Positions 1 through 7,364 of a stretch of DNA of 52,461 bases are shown here, one piece after another (the first letter of the stretch is position 1; the number at the start of each line of letters is the position of its first letter). Below the pieces are notes generated by a model that searched no databases, was not told the DNA's origin, and saw only the letters and a program-made list of their open reading frames with translations. Source of the DNA: Cyclobacteriaceae bacterium (GTDB lineage: Bacteria; Bacteroidota; Bacteroidia; Cytophagales; Cyclobacteriaceae); NCBI GenBank assembly GCA_947458585.1, contig CANGYY010000018.1, positions 1 through 52,461 on the forward strand, read 5' to 3'. A program made the position numbers and the translations under genes.

Positions 1-258
1 ACCGCCCAAACTTTCTTCTTTCTTCCAAGTAGACTCGGTTTGGTTAAAGGAAAGCACATAATTCTGTTCCATCTGCTTTTTAAGCGAAGCCTGAATCTGT
101 GCCATTTGCTCAGGCGCCACTTTGGTGGAATCCATTTTAATGGAGAAACTGGAGGAAGACTTGTAATAGGCTCTGCCTGTAAATCCTTGGGCAAAAGCGG
201 TCTGAATACTAAGACCTAAGCATAGAAAAAGTGCTAGAAGTGTGAACGTACGTTTCAT
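1..258 (-). CDS. GLPGLI family protein, 5' part only (cut by window edge)
   Basis: The first 86 codons of a GLPGLI-family exported protein are visible; the rest lies beyond base 1. It begins with ATG at 258-256 and has a signal peptide ending at AFAQ, then GFTGRAYYKS. It aligns without gaps to 1202-1459 (offset 1201), with about 28 mismatches in 258 bases counted by eye, so it is the paralogue of the next GLPGLI gene. Family members are periplasmic or envelope proteins of unknown function, usually encoded beside TonB-dependent receptors. An intact receptor gene is expected just beyond the window edge, because the copy by the second paralogue is only a stub. Confidence 0.85.
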   Translation of the reverse strand, partial: MKRTFTLLALFLCLGLSIQTAFAQGFTGRAYYKSSSSFSIKMDSTKVAPEQMAQIQASLKKQMEQNYVLSFNQTESTWKKEESLGG

Positions 259-298
259 AGTGATGTGATTTTTACTTTACAAAAGAAGTAAAGAGACG

Positions 299-334
299 CC
301 AATATACGAGTTAAGCACTGTTAACGTGTGTTAA
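299..334 (-). promoter_or_regulatory. Promoter and three-half-site operator of the first GLPGLI gene
   Basis: Read on the minus strand, three TTAAC half-sites lie exactly 10 bp apart (310-334), followed 3 bp later by a -7-like box TATATTGG (306-299). One-turn spacing of direct repeats abutting the promoter is typical of OmpR/PhoB-type response-regulator activator sites. The same arrangement occurs at 1500-1535, although the plus-strand sequence beyond it has diverged. That the RR at 3205-3885 binds here is inferred. Confidence 0.55.
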
Positions 335-375
335 CACAAATTTTAGGATAAATTCTATCCCCCTACTTTTAGGGT

Positions 376-516
376 ATGAAGAAGTTAGAATTCAAAAGGA
401 TTGGATTACTAATCGGGGTCACCCTGTTGGTTACACTGGCTATCCAGCACCTGACCGATGAGCGGCTTGGTTTGGGCCATGGAAAATCCAGCAAGCAAGC
501 AAAAGCAGGCGAGTAA
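376..516 (+). pseudogene. Truncated histidine-kinase 5' fragment at duplication junction
   Basis: An ORF of 46 codons starts at ATG 376. Its first 24 residues (MKKLEFKRIGLLIGVTLLVT, then LAIQ) match the start of the histidine kinase at 1577 almost exactly, including the first membrane helix. Homology stops near 443, and the remaining codons are out-of-frame read-through into the antisense of another gene's start. It is a remnant of the kinase gene left at the right end of the first duplicated unit. If made, the product would be a short membrane peptide; no function is assigned. Confidence 0.8.
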
Positions 517-540
517 ACTTATTCTTTTGATCAATAGCAT
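409..540 (-). pseudogene. Truncated start of a TonB-receptor/carboxypeptidase-regulatory-type gene
   Basis: On the minus strand an ATG at 540 opens 43 codons: a signal peptide (MLLIKRISLLACFCLLAG, then FSMAQ) followed by TKPLIGQVLDS, which resembles the first strand of a CarboxypepD_reg domain at the mature N-terminus of Bacteroidota outer-membrane receptors. After about residue 34 the frame runs into antisense kinase sequence and ends at TAG (409). It lies 79 bp downstream of the second GLPGLI gene on the same strand, where a receptor gene often sits. It is the left end of the second duplicated unit. The receptor assignment rests on a short stretch. Confidence 0.5.
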
Positions 541-619
541 CAACAAGAAGGAGAAAAGAGGTGAAGAAAGCCCGATTTTCGGCTCCCAATAAAGAAAGGC
601 AGGAATCTAGGCCTTGGAA

Positions 620-1459
620 TTAGTTTCCAATCCGTATTTGCCCCGTAATTCCGGTTCCTGGCTTGCCTTGGTAGCGGTTCATCATTTGCTTCATACCTTC
701 TTCCTCCATTTTTTTGAACTCGTCTAGGGAAATTTCTTTTCCTTTGGAAGGGCGCTCGATGACCACCGGCTCGGCAGAAGGATTCAATTCAATTTTTTCA
801 CAGATGAGCGTTCTTCCTTGATTCTGAACTTCCAAGATCAATCCTGGAAGGCCAAAATAGTTTTCTGGCCCATGGGAAACGGGAATCTCAGGGGTAAACC
901 ATACGGTCACTTGAAGGGTATCCTTCACATTTTCCATTTCCGTCATTCCCGTAGAAAAACGCTTTGAATCGACAATTTTGGTGAAGCTTGCCTTCTGAGC
1001 GGTGTAATTGCCTACTTTTTTCGTTTCTCCTGAAAGTTCCCATTCGAAAGGTTCCGACTTCTCCTGGATCAAGTATTCCTTGCCCATCACTTCTCGTTCT
1101 TGAACGTAAGATTGATCCGCGATATTCTTATATAGCATAGAACCTTCACCGCTGGTAGCGACCATAAACACGGCTCCGCCTGCAGAAGCAGTGGCCGGAC
1201 CACCGCCCAAACTTTCTTCTTTCTTCCAAGTAGATTCGGTTTGGTTAAAGGAAAGCACATAATTCTGTTCCATTTGCTTCTTGAGCGAAGCCTGAATTTG
1301 GGCCATTTGCTCCGGCGCCATCTTGGTGGAATCCATGGAGATGGATATTTTAGAGGTAGACTTGTAATAGGCTCTGCCTGTAAATCCTTGTGCAAAAGCG
1401 GTCTGAAGACCAAGACCTAAGCCTAGAAAAAGTGCTAGAATAGCGAAAGTACGTTTCAA
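620..1459 (-). CDS. GLPGLI family protein (second copy, TTG start)
   Basis: A 279-residue exported protein with signal peptide (MKRTFAILALFLGLGLGLQT, cleaved after AFAQ), a low-complexity Gly/Ala patch near residue 88, and the family signature YFGLPGLILEV near residue 205. GLPGLI proteins have no established biochemical role and commonly accompany TonB-dependent receptors. The initiator is TTG (1459-1457) where the sister copy has ATG; an in-frame TAA lies just upstream, and the next in-frame ATG (codon 42) would remove the signal peptide. Expression may therefore be weaker. It is divergent from the sensor kinase and shares its intergenic region, so control by that two-component system is likely. 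Confidence 0.85.
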   Translation of the reverse strand: MKRTFAILALFLGLGLGLQTAFAQGFTGRAYYKSTSKISISMDSTKMAPEQMAQIQASLKKQMEQNYVLSFNQTESTWKKEESLGGGPATASAGGAVFMVATSGEGSMLYKNIADQSYVQEREVMGKEYLIQEKSEPFEWELSGETKKVGNYTAQKASFTKIVDSKRFSTGMTEMENVKDTLQVTVWFTPEIPVSHGPENYFGLPGLILEVQNQGRTLICEKIELNPSAEPVVIERPSKGKEISLDEFKKMEEEGMKQMMNRYQGKPGTGITGQIRIGN

Positions 1460-1499
1460 AGTGTTGTGATTTTTACCCTACAAAAGAAGGGAAGAGAAG

Positions 1500-1535
1500 C
1501 CAATATACGAGTTAAGCAGTGTTAACGTGTGTTAA
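1500..1535 (-). promoter_or_regulatory. Promoter and three-half-site operator of the second GLPGLI gene
   Basis: This is the same module as at 299-334: minus-strand TTAAC half-sites at 1535-1511 with 10-bp period, then -7-like TATATTGG (1507-1500). Between the two copies the block differs by one base inside a spacer and by the outer base of the distal half-site (TTAAC versus ATTAA context), whereas the sequence nearer the kinase has diverged strongly. This is a natural footprint of a bound regulator; binding itself is inferred. Confidence 0.55.
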
Positions 1536-1564
1536 TTCGGGTTTTTTGGCGATTGGATTCACCC

Positions 1565-1572
1565 TACTTTAG
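1565..1572 (+). promoter_or_regulatory. -7-type box directly before the kinase start
   Basis: TACTTTAG ends 4 bp before ATG 1577 and resembles the Bacteroidota -7 element TAnnTTTG. The duplicated fragment keeps TACTTTTAG at 364-372. If used, transcription would begin at or next to the start codon, giving a leaderless or nearly leaderless mRNA. The matching -33 element is not clear. Confidence 0.35.
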
Positions 1573-1576
1573 CCTC

Positions 1577-3208
1577 ATGAAAAAGCTGGAATTCAAGCGT
1601 ATTGGATTACTTATTGGGATCACCCTGTTGGTTACACTGGCTATCCAAACCTGGAGAATCGGAACTCAGTGGGAGATCCTGAAGTCGGAACTGCAGCAGG
1701 ACATTCAACAAGGCTTCGACCGTGCGGTTGAAAATTACTATGCCGACTTGGCCAAGTCGGACGTCTTTGCTTTGACGGATTTTAAGGAAAAAGACAGCTT
1801 AGCATCAGACACCTCTTTTATGAGGAGGGCAGTGGAAAGCCCTTTGTTTAAAAAAACGCTGAAACTGCAACGGAAAGATCCAACAGGAAAGGAGAACCTA
1901 GTCATAGAAACAAGCAGTTCTTTCGATTCCCTGAATACCCCCGCTGAACTGGCTATTTTCAGTCCGGATAGTCTGCCAGGAGCAGGTGCAAAAATCATTG
2001 AAATCAGGGCTTTGAAAACCACGGCAAAGGATTCCCTTCGTATCAAAACCATTGACATCTCTCCAGTTGCAGAAACAATCAATCGAGAACAATTGGACTC
2101 CATCAATGTAGATCAAATCAATAAAATTCAGATTTTCAGAGGAAAGACTGCCGTCGATAGCTTGAATGCCATCGAACGCTTTACCAGCAAAATCATCTTT
2201 TCCATCATCCGGGATACGCTGGACCTCCCTAAATTGACCAAACATTTAGATTCAGAGTTTGAACGTAGTGGGATTGCACTCGACTATCGCCTACACTTTA
2301 CAGAGCTAAATTCAGACAGCCTTGCCCGTGATTCCATCGCCAAGGAAATTGTATTGCCTTATAAAGTTGGCTCTCGATCCACCTTTCTCCCCGCTGGGAA
2401 AAGTTTAGACCTGTACTACGACACCAGCTACCTGACCTTGTTTAAGCGGGGCTTGGTAGAGGTACTTTCCTCCCTGTTATTTTTAGGCATCCTCGCCTTT
2501 GCGTTTTTCTACCTCTACCAAACCATCAAAAACCAAAAGGAAATTGCCGAGATCAAGCAAGACTTGATCGCCAACATCACCCACGAATTTAAAACCCCCA
2601 TCGCCACTACCCTGACGGCCATCGAAGGCATACAGCAGTTTAACCCCACAAACGACCCGGAAAAGACAGATCGCTACCTCGATATTTCGAAAGTTCAACT
2701 GCGAAAACTGGATCAGATGGTGGAAAAACTCTTGGAAACGGCAGCTCTAGACTCGGATCAGCTGGTCTTGAAAAAGGAAAGATTTGATCAAGCACCAGTA
2801 TTGACCCAGTTGGTTCAAAAATTCCAAACCCTGGCTCCAGAAAAGGAATTTACCTTGCTTCTCCCTCCTTCTAGTACACCTATCGAAGCAGATCCCTTTC
2901 ACTTCGAGCAGGTGATTTCTAATCTTCTCGACAATGCCGTCAAATACGGAGGGTCGCGCATCCAACTGGCACTTGAGCAGGGTGAAGGGCACCAGATTCA
3001 CGTGGAAGACAATGGAGGTTCACTCCGCCCAGAGCAGGAGAAACTTATTTTCGATCAGTTTTACCGCATCCCCAAGGGCAACCTCCACGATGTGAAAGGC
3101 TTTGGAATCGGTCTCTACTACGTCAAAAAAATCATGGAGAAGCATGGTGGCAGGGTAGTCCTTAACAGCAATTTTCAATCCACACGTTTTACCACCTATT
3201 GGCCATGA
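1577..3208 (+). CDS. Sensor histidine kinase of a two-component system
   Basis: A 543-residue membrane kinase. The ATG at 1577 is preferred over an upstream non-ATG start because the duplicated fragment preserves MKKLEFKRIG as its start. Order: first membrane helix (about 9-25), a periplasmic sensor region of roughly 270 residues, second helix (about 300-320), HisKA box NITHEFKTP with His336 as phosphoacceptor, N box NLLDNAVKYG, and G boxes DNGG and GFGIGLYYVKK. The gene ends in an ATGA overlap with the response regulator. The signal sensed is unknown; the divergent GLPGLI gene points to envelope or metal/receptor-related sensing. Confidence 0.92.
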   Translation: MKKLEFKRIGLLIGITLLVTLAIQTWRIGTQWEILKSELQQDIQQGFDRAVENYYADLAKSDVFALTDFKEKDSLASDTSFMRRAVESPLFKKTLKLQRKDPTGKENLVIETSSSFDSLNTPAELAIFSPDSLPGAGAKIIEIRALKTTAKDSLRIKTIDISPVAETINREQLDSINVDQINKIQIFRGKTAVDSLNAIERFTSKIIFSIIRDTLDLPKLTKHLDSEFERSGIALDYRLHFTELNSDSLARDSIAKEIVLPYKVGSRSTFLPAGKSLDLYYDTSYLTLFKRGLVEVLSSLLFLGILAFAFFYLYQTIKNQKEIAEIKQDLIANITHEFKTPIATTLTAIEGIQQFNPTNDPEKTDRYLDISKVQLRKLDQMVEKLLETAALDSDQLVLKKERFDQAPVLTQLVQKFQTLAPEKEFTLLLPPSSTPIEADPFHFEQVISNLLDNAVKYGGSRIQLALEQGEGHQIHVEDNGGSLRPEQEKLIFDQFYRIPKGNLHDVKGFGIGLYYVKKIMEKHGGRVVLNSNFQSTRFTTYWP

Positions 3209-3885
3209 AGAAGATTCGAATTTTATTGGCTGAGGATGAATTAGCCTTGGGCAGCATCATCCAAGAGAGTTTGGAAAGCCGAGAATTTTGCGTCCGCCTG
3301 TGCGGTGATGGGCAGGCTGCCTGGGAAAGTTACCAGCAAGACAAGCCAGATGTCCTGGTCTTGGATGTGATGCTTCCCAAAAAAGATGGCTTCACCCTTG
3401 CTTCGGAGATTCGGAAAATTGACCTCCAAACCCCAATCATCTTCTTGACTTCCAAGGGACAGTCGGAAGATGTAGTCAAGGGATTCAGTTTGGGCGGCAA
3501 TGACTACGTACGCAAGCCCTTCAGCATGGAAGAATTGATCGTTCGGATCAAGGCCCAACTGGACAAACAGCTCATTCGCCAATCCACTAACGATTGGATT
3601 GCCTTGGGGAACTACCAATTTCACGCCAATCGACAAGTGCTGCGCCTCGGGGAAACCGAGACCTCGCTCACTGCTCGAGAAAGTCAGCTACTACAAATGC
3701 TGCTACAAAACGCGAATGAGATCACCGATCGCACCCTGATTTTAAAACAAATATGGGGTGCAGATGACTTTTTTACCGCACGGAGCATGGATGTCTTCAT
3801 CACCAAACTCCGCAAAAAACTACAAGGTGATCCAGGAATTCAGATCCTCAATGTGCGCGGGTATGGATTTAAGTTGGCCTGTTAA
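3205..3885 (+). CDS. OmpR/PhoB-family response regulator
   Basis: A 226-residue DNA-binding response regulator. The ATG at 3205 overlaps the kinase stop by four bases (ATGA), implying translational coupling. The receiver domain has acidic residues at 11-12, phosphoacceptor Asp54 in VLVLDVMLP, and conserved Lys104 in YVRKPF. The C-terminal winged helix (about 130-226) contains LTARESQLLQMLL and SMDVFITKLRKKL, the recognition-helix region of the OmpR family. Cognate partner of the upstream kinase. The 10-bp-spaced TTAAC repeats at 310-334 and 1511-1535 suit a dimer or tandem binder of this family. Confidence 0.93.
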   Translation: MKKIRILLAEDELALGSIIQESLESREFCVRLCGDGQAAWESYQQDKPDVLVLDVMLPKKDGFTLASEIRKIDLQTPIIFLTSKGQSEDVVKGFSLGGNDYVRKPFSMEELIVRIKAQLDKQLIRQSTNDWIALGNYQFHANRQVLRLGETETSLTARESQLLQMLLQNANEITDRTLILKQIWGADDFFTARSMDVFITKLRKKLQGDPGIQILNVRGYGFKLAC

Positions 3886-3942
3886 TAAAAGGACTTCTAG
3901 GCTTTATACTAAGCATAAAATCAATTCATTGAAAAATACGAA

Positions 3943-3971
3943 CCCCCAAAAACAATTCCCGTTCTTGGGGG
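3943..3971 (-). terminator. Hairpin between convergent genes
   Basis: CCCCCAA...TTGGGGG arms. Read on the minus strand the stem extends to 11 bp with one G-U pair, and TTCGTATTTTT follows, so it probably ends the transcript of the TIM-barrel gene. On the plus strand it has an A-C mismatch and no U-tract but could still slow RNA polymerase leaving the regulator gene. Confidence 0.5.
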
Positions 3972-4024
3972 TAGTACATTTCATAAGATAGGTTGATTCA
4001 GTTTAGTATTAGTTCAAAGGAATT

Positions 4025-4050
4025 CAGCAGGATCTACCCAGGCCCTGCTG
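4025..4050. terminator. Possible hairpin CAGCAGG/CCTGCTG
   Basis: A 7-bp inverted repeat with a 12-base loop lies between the convergent response-regulator and TIM-barrel genes. No U-tract follows on either strand, so its role as a terminator is uncertain. Confidence 0.25.
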
Positions 4051-4086
4051 ATCCTCTGACTTCAACTATTTCTTAACCTCTGCGAC

Positions 4087-4953
4087 TTAATAGCGCAATT
4101 TTTTCAGATAGGCGATACTTTTTGGTAAGGTCTCCAATTCCTTTTCACTCTCGTCCTCTACAAACATGTGCTTGATTCCAATCTTATTGGCTTCACGCAG
4201 AATTCCAGGAAAATCAAGTTCCCCCTCTCCTAGCGGCACATCATTTTCAGGACCAGTACCTCCGGTCATGTCCTTAGGCGCACCCTTTCTAAAATCCTTG
4301 AGGTGTAGCGACACCCAGCGGTTTCCATATTTCTTCAGAAGCCCTACCGGATCCCCTCCTCCAAAATGCGTCCACATCACATCCATTTGTAAAGACACAT
4401 ACTTGGGATCGGTATTTTCTACTAAGTAGTCAAATAAGGTGCCTTGGCCATAGGGCTGAAATTCGTAGCCGTGCACATGGTACTTGAAGGTAATTCCGTT
4501 TGCAGCCAAAACCTTACCTCCGGCGTTGAATACCTTAATTGCTCGATCTGCATCTGCCTTGGAAAATTGTCCGTGAGCGTGAGGAATCCAGGCGCACATG
4601 ACATAGGAAGCACCCAATGCTTTGGCACGGTCGGCAACCCCCTGAGGGTCGCTCTCCAACTCCTCGAATCCCGTACCCGTGGAAGGAATACTGATTCCAC
4701 GATCTGCCAACATTTTCTTGAACTCCACAGGATCAACACCTTTTGGGGCGCCCCCTTCATAGGTCTTAAATCCCATTTTTTGGATGATGTCCAGAGTTTC
4801 TGGCACACCATTCTTCCATTGGTCACGAAAGGTGTAGGACGCAATGCCTAGAGGGGCTTGAAACAAGGGATCTCCCTTTTTCTGAGCAGTCACATGCTGT
4901 GGAGCAAAAAAGCCGACCAAAGCAAGTAGTAAAAAGATACAGGTGTTTTTCAT
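4087..4953 (-). CDS. Secreted sugar isomerase/epimerase-like TIM-barrel protein
   Basis: A 288-residue protein of the xylose-isomerase-like TIM-barrel (AP endonuclease 2) family, with signal peptide (MKNTCIFLLLALVGFF, cleaved after VTAQ). The ATG at 4953 is chosen because it places the signal peptide at the N-terminus. Metal-site segments typical of the family are visible: HVHGYEF, LQMDVMWTHFGGGD, SLHLKDF and MFVEDES. It follows the GMC oxidoreductase by 56 bp on the same strand. In Bacteroides, relatives encoded with glucoside-3-dehydrogenases act on 3-keto-glycosides as lyases; a similar role is inferred from context. Export means a periplasmic site of action. Confidence 0.8.
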   Translation of the reverse strand: MKNTCIFLLLALVGFFAPQHVTAQKKGDPLFQAPLGIASYTFRDQWKNGVPETLDIIQKMGFKTYEGGAPKGVDPVEFKKMLADRGISIPSTGTGFEELESDPQGVADRAKALGASYVMCAWIPHAHGQFSKADADRAIKVFNAGGKVLAANGITFKYHVHGYEFQPYGQGTLFDYLVENTDPKYVSLQMDVMWTHFGGGDPVGLLKKYGNRWVSLHLKDFRKGAPKDMTGGTGPENDVPLGEGELDFPGILREANKIGIKHMFVEDESEKELETLPKSIAYLKKLRY

Positions 4954-5009
4954 GGTATTTTGGGTTAATGTCAAGTATTAAAACAAAGTGGATTTTGCCC
5001 CCTTGTAGA

Positions 5010-6707
5010 TTACAAATTTTGTTTATTCAATTCCTCCACGGCATGGTTTGCTGCTCGAGCAGTCAAGGTCATGAAGGTAAGCGTGGGATTCTGCGTACTG
5101 CCACTGGTCATGCAAGCCCCGTCGGATACAAATACGTTTTTGCAGGCATGCAGCTGGTTAAACCCATTGAGTAATGAAGTCTTGGGATCTCTTCCCATGC
5201 GTACGCCGCCCATCTCGTGAATATCAGATCCCGGAGGTGCTCCCGTATCCTCCACCTTGATATTCTTGAATCCCATGCGTTCATACATTTCGGTTTGCTG
5301 CTCCAGAAAATCCCGAGTCATTTTGTCGTCATTTTCTTTCCATTCTACCGAAAGGATGATTTTGGGAATGCCGTACTTGTCTTTTTCATCTTTGCTCAGC
5401 CGCAGGTGGTTGGATTCTTCAGGCACCATTTCCCCCTGCATCCAAGCCGACATTCCCCACATGCCGTAGGTAGGATGAAGCAATTTTTCCCGAAGGGCAT
5501 CCCCCACCAAGTCCCCGCTGCCTTCCACATTCCGGTTGGCAGACATCCCAATGGCATAGCCGCGAAGGAAATCCGTCTCTTGGCTGTATACATTCCGGAA
5601 GCGCGGCACGTAGGCATGCCCTGGGTTCCTTCCCAGATTCACCTGATCCAGAAAGCCCTCAAAGGTTGCATAACCCTTGCCTCGGTAATTGTGACAGGTC
5701 ATAAATTTCCCCATCAAACCATTGTCATTCCCAAGCCCGTTGGGAAAGCGGCTAGACGTGGAGTTGAGGAGAATCGAATTGGAATTGATGGTGGAGGCAT
5801 TCACGAAAATGATTTTCGCATAAAACTCGATGGACTCCTGAGTCAAGCGATCGATCACCCTCACCCCAATGGCCTTTCCTTTTTGTTCGTCGTAAATAAT
5901 CGACTCCACCACCGAATCAGGACGCAAGGTCAGATTGCCGGTCTTCTCCGCCCAAGGCAAAGTAGAGGCATTGGCAGAAAAATAGCCCCCATAAATACAG
6001 CCTCGGTTGCACATGTTCTGACTGAGGCATTTGGATCTTCCTTGGTCTCGGTGAATCTGCTGGGGATCGGTGAGGTGGGCACAGCGCCCCTGCACCAAGT
6101 GCCGCTCGGAACCGTACATTTCCTTGAGCTTCTCCTTATAGTAACGCTCCACGCAACTCAGTTCAAAACCCGGCTGCACCACTTGGTCGGGAAGTACATC
6201 CAAGCCATCCCTACTTCCAGCAAACCCTACGAAAGTCTCCACATAGGTGTACCAGGGCTCCATGTCTTTGTACCGAATGGGCCAATCCACTGCATAGCCA
6301 TCGCGAGCCGGTCCCTCAAAATCAAAGTCAGACCAGCGCTGCGTTCCTCGGGCCCAGAGCAGGGACTTGCCCCCGACATGGTAGCCTCTAAACCAGCGGA
6401 ACGGCTTTTCTTCGATGTATGGCTGCTCATCTTCCGCAAGTGCCCAATGCATGGTCTCCTCCCGCTTCCAATTGGCTGCGCCCAATCCAGATCGCTTGTC
6501 GATAGGTACGGCTCCACGGAATTCAAATTCCCAGGGTGCCTTGGAGGCGGTGGGGTAATCTTCGATATGTCGGACCATCCGACCTCTTTCCAAAACCAGG
6601 GTTTTCAGGCCTTTTTCTGTCAATTCCTTGGCGGCCCAGCCACCGGAGGCCCCAGAGCCAATCACAATGGCATCGTAGGTTCGCTTTGCTTTTGAATCTT
6701 GTAACAT
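5010..6707 (-). CDS. GMC-family FAD-dependent sugar dehydrogenase, large subunit
   Basis: A 565-residue GMC oxidoreductase. The FAD-binding Rossmann motif GSGASG is at 17-22; the C-terminal GMC_oxred_C region contains HEMGGVRMG, with the probable catalytic His, and NPTLTFMTLTARAA. A Cys cluster (CLSQNMCNRGC) lies mid-protein, as in gluconate/glucoside dehydrogenase members. No signal peptide is present, but the small subunit encoded 6 bp upstream has a twin-arginine signal, so the pair is probably co-exported. Likely reaction: oxidation of a sugar hydroxyl (C3 of glucosides or a gluconate-type substrate), with electrons going to an unidentified carrier. Confidence 0.88.
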   Translation of the reverse strand: MLQDSKAKRTYDAIVIGSGASGGWAAKELTEKGLKTLVLERGRMVRHIEDYPTASKAPWEFEFRGAVPIDKRSGLGAANWKREETMHWALAEDEQPYIEEKPFRWFRGYHVGGKSLLWARGTQRWSDFDFEGPARDGYAVDWPIRYKDMEPWYTYVETFVGFAGSRDGLDVLPDQVVQPGFELSCVERYYKEKLKEMYGSERHLVQGRCAHLTDPQQIHRDQGRSKCLSQNMCNRGCIYGGYFSANASTLPWAEKTGNLTLRPDSVVESIIYDEQKGKAIGVRVIDRLTQESIEFYAKIIFVNASTINSNSILLNSTSSRFPNGLGNDNGLMGKFMTCHNYRGKGYATFEGFLDQVNLGRNPGHAYVPRFRNVYSQETDFLRGYAIGMSANRNVEGSGDLVGDALREKLLHPTYGMWGMSAWMQGEMVPEESNHLRLSKDEKDKYGIPKIILSVEWKENDDKMTRDFLEQQTEMYERMGFKNIKVEDTGAPPGSDIHEMGGVRMGRDPKTSLLNGFNQLHACKNVFVSDGACMTSGSTQNPTLTFMTLTARAANHAVEELNKQNL

Positions 6708-6713
6708 CCGTAG

Positions 6714-7244
6714 TTAAGCCTTTTGGGCAGGCTCCTCCACACAGCCATTGTAAAATCCTGGAGCCACCTGATAGCCCAAATGATCCACCATTACCTGCTT
6801 GGCAGTGGTAAATCCAAAAATGGTGTTGGCTCGGATCAATTCGTAGAATTTCTTTTGATTCTCGTTTTCTGTCTTGGAATATTCTCCCAAAATCGCTTCC
6901 CTTTCCTGCTTTGGAAGTGCTGCAAAACCCCGCTTCTCCAAGGCATTTAACTCCTGGATTAAGATTTCTTGTTCCTCCTTTTCCAGACACTTTTCAAAAA
7001 ATTTGATCAAAAATTGATCTGTTCCTGTGCTCAGCGCCCCGATGGGGGCGGCAGTTGAACTACCAGCAACACCTTCTGGAATCAAGGTTTCCGCCAAGGA
7101 AGTGATCAGCTGCTCTTGATCATAGGTGAAAAACCCAGCATGGGTCAGGCGATCTAGGATCTGCCATTTCCAGTCTACCAAGACAAGCCCAGCGATTCCG
7201 GCCCCAGCAGCCCCGAGGAGTTTTAAAGAGGTACGTCTTTGCAT
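6714..7244 (-). CDS. Gluconate 2-dehydrogenase subunit 3 family protein (Tat signal)
   Basis: A 176-residue small subunit with twin-arginine leader MQRRTSLKLLGAAGAGIAGL. The remainder matches the gluconate_2-dh3 family layout (LAETLIPEG near the mature start). Such subunits stabilise and export the FAD-containing GMC partner, which is encoded next. It is the first gene of a three-gene minus-strand operon (small subunit, GMC, TIM-barrel). No cytochrome c subunit gene accompanies the pair here. Confidence 0.87.
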   Translation of the reverse strand: MQRRTSLKLLGAAGAGIAGLVLVDWKWQILDRLTHAGFFTYDQEQLITSLAETLIPEGVAGSSTAAPIGALSTGTDQFLIKFFEKCLEKEEQEILIQELNALEKRGFAALPKQEREAILGEYSKTENENQKKFYELIRANTIFGFTTAKQVMVDHLGYQVAPGFYNGCVEEPAQKA

Positions 7245-7310
7245 AATTCGAAGTCAGGCGAGAAGAAGCCCATTCCAATATACTTGATTTGAAAAAAAAG
7301 AGCACAAAAA

Positions 7311-7345
7311 AAAGCTGGAATTCCACCAATGGAAATTCCAGCTTT
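7311..7345 (-). terminator. Intrinsic terminator after the M20 amidohydrolase gene
   Basis: Arms AAAGCTGGAATTCC and GGAAATTCCAGCTTT around ACCAAT give a long stem. Read on the minus strand it is followed by a T-run, starting 20 bases after the amidohydrolase stop. It separates this gene from the downstream dehydrogenase operon. Confidence 0.85.
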
Positions 7346-7364
7346 TCGATTTAGATCCTTGAAC

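Noticed and set aside
1529..1576. Upstream extension of the histidine kinase by 16 codons
   Set aside because: The start would be a non-ATG codon inside the promoter/operator region, and the duplicated copy shows that homology with coding character begins at ATG 376/1577.
3758..3991. A 77-codon frame overlapping the end of the response regulator
   Set aside because: It overlaps the winged-helix coding sequence in another frame and continues into a terminator-like hairpin.
5217..6695. A 492-codon open frame antisense to the GMC dehydrogenase gene
   Set aside because: It has no recognisable domain, is rich in His/Pro/Arg as expected for antisense of a coding frame, and lies entirely under a well-supported gene.
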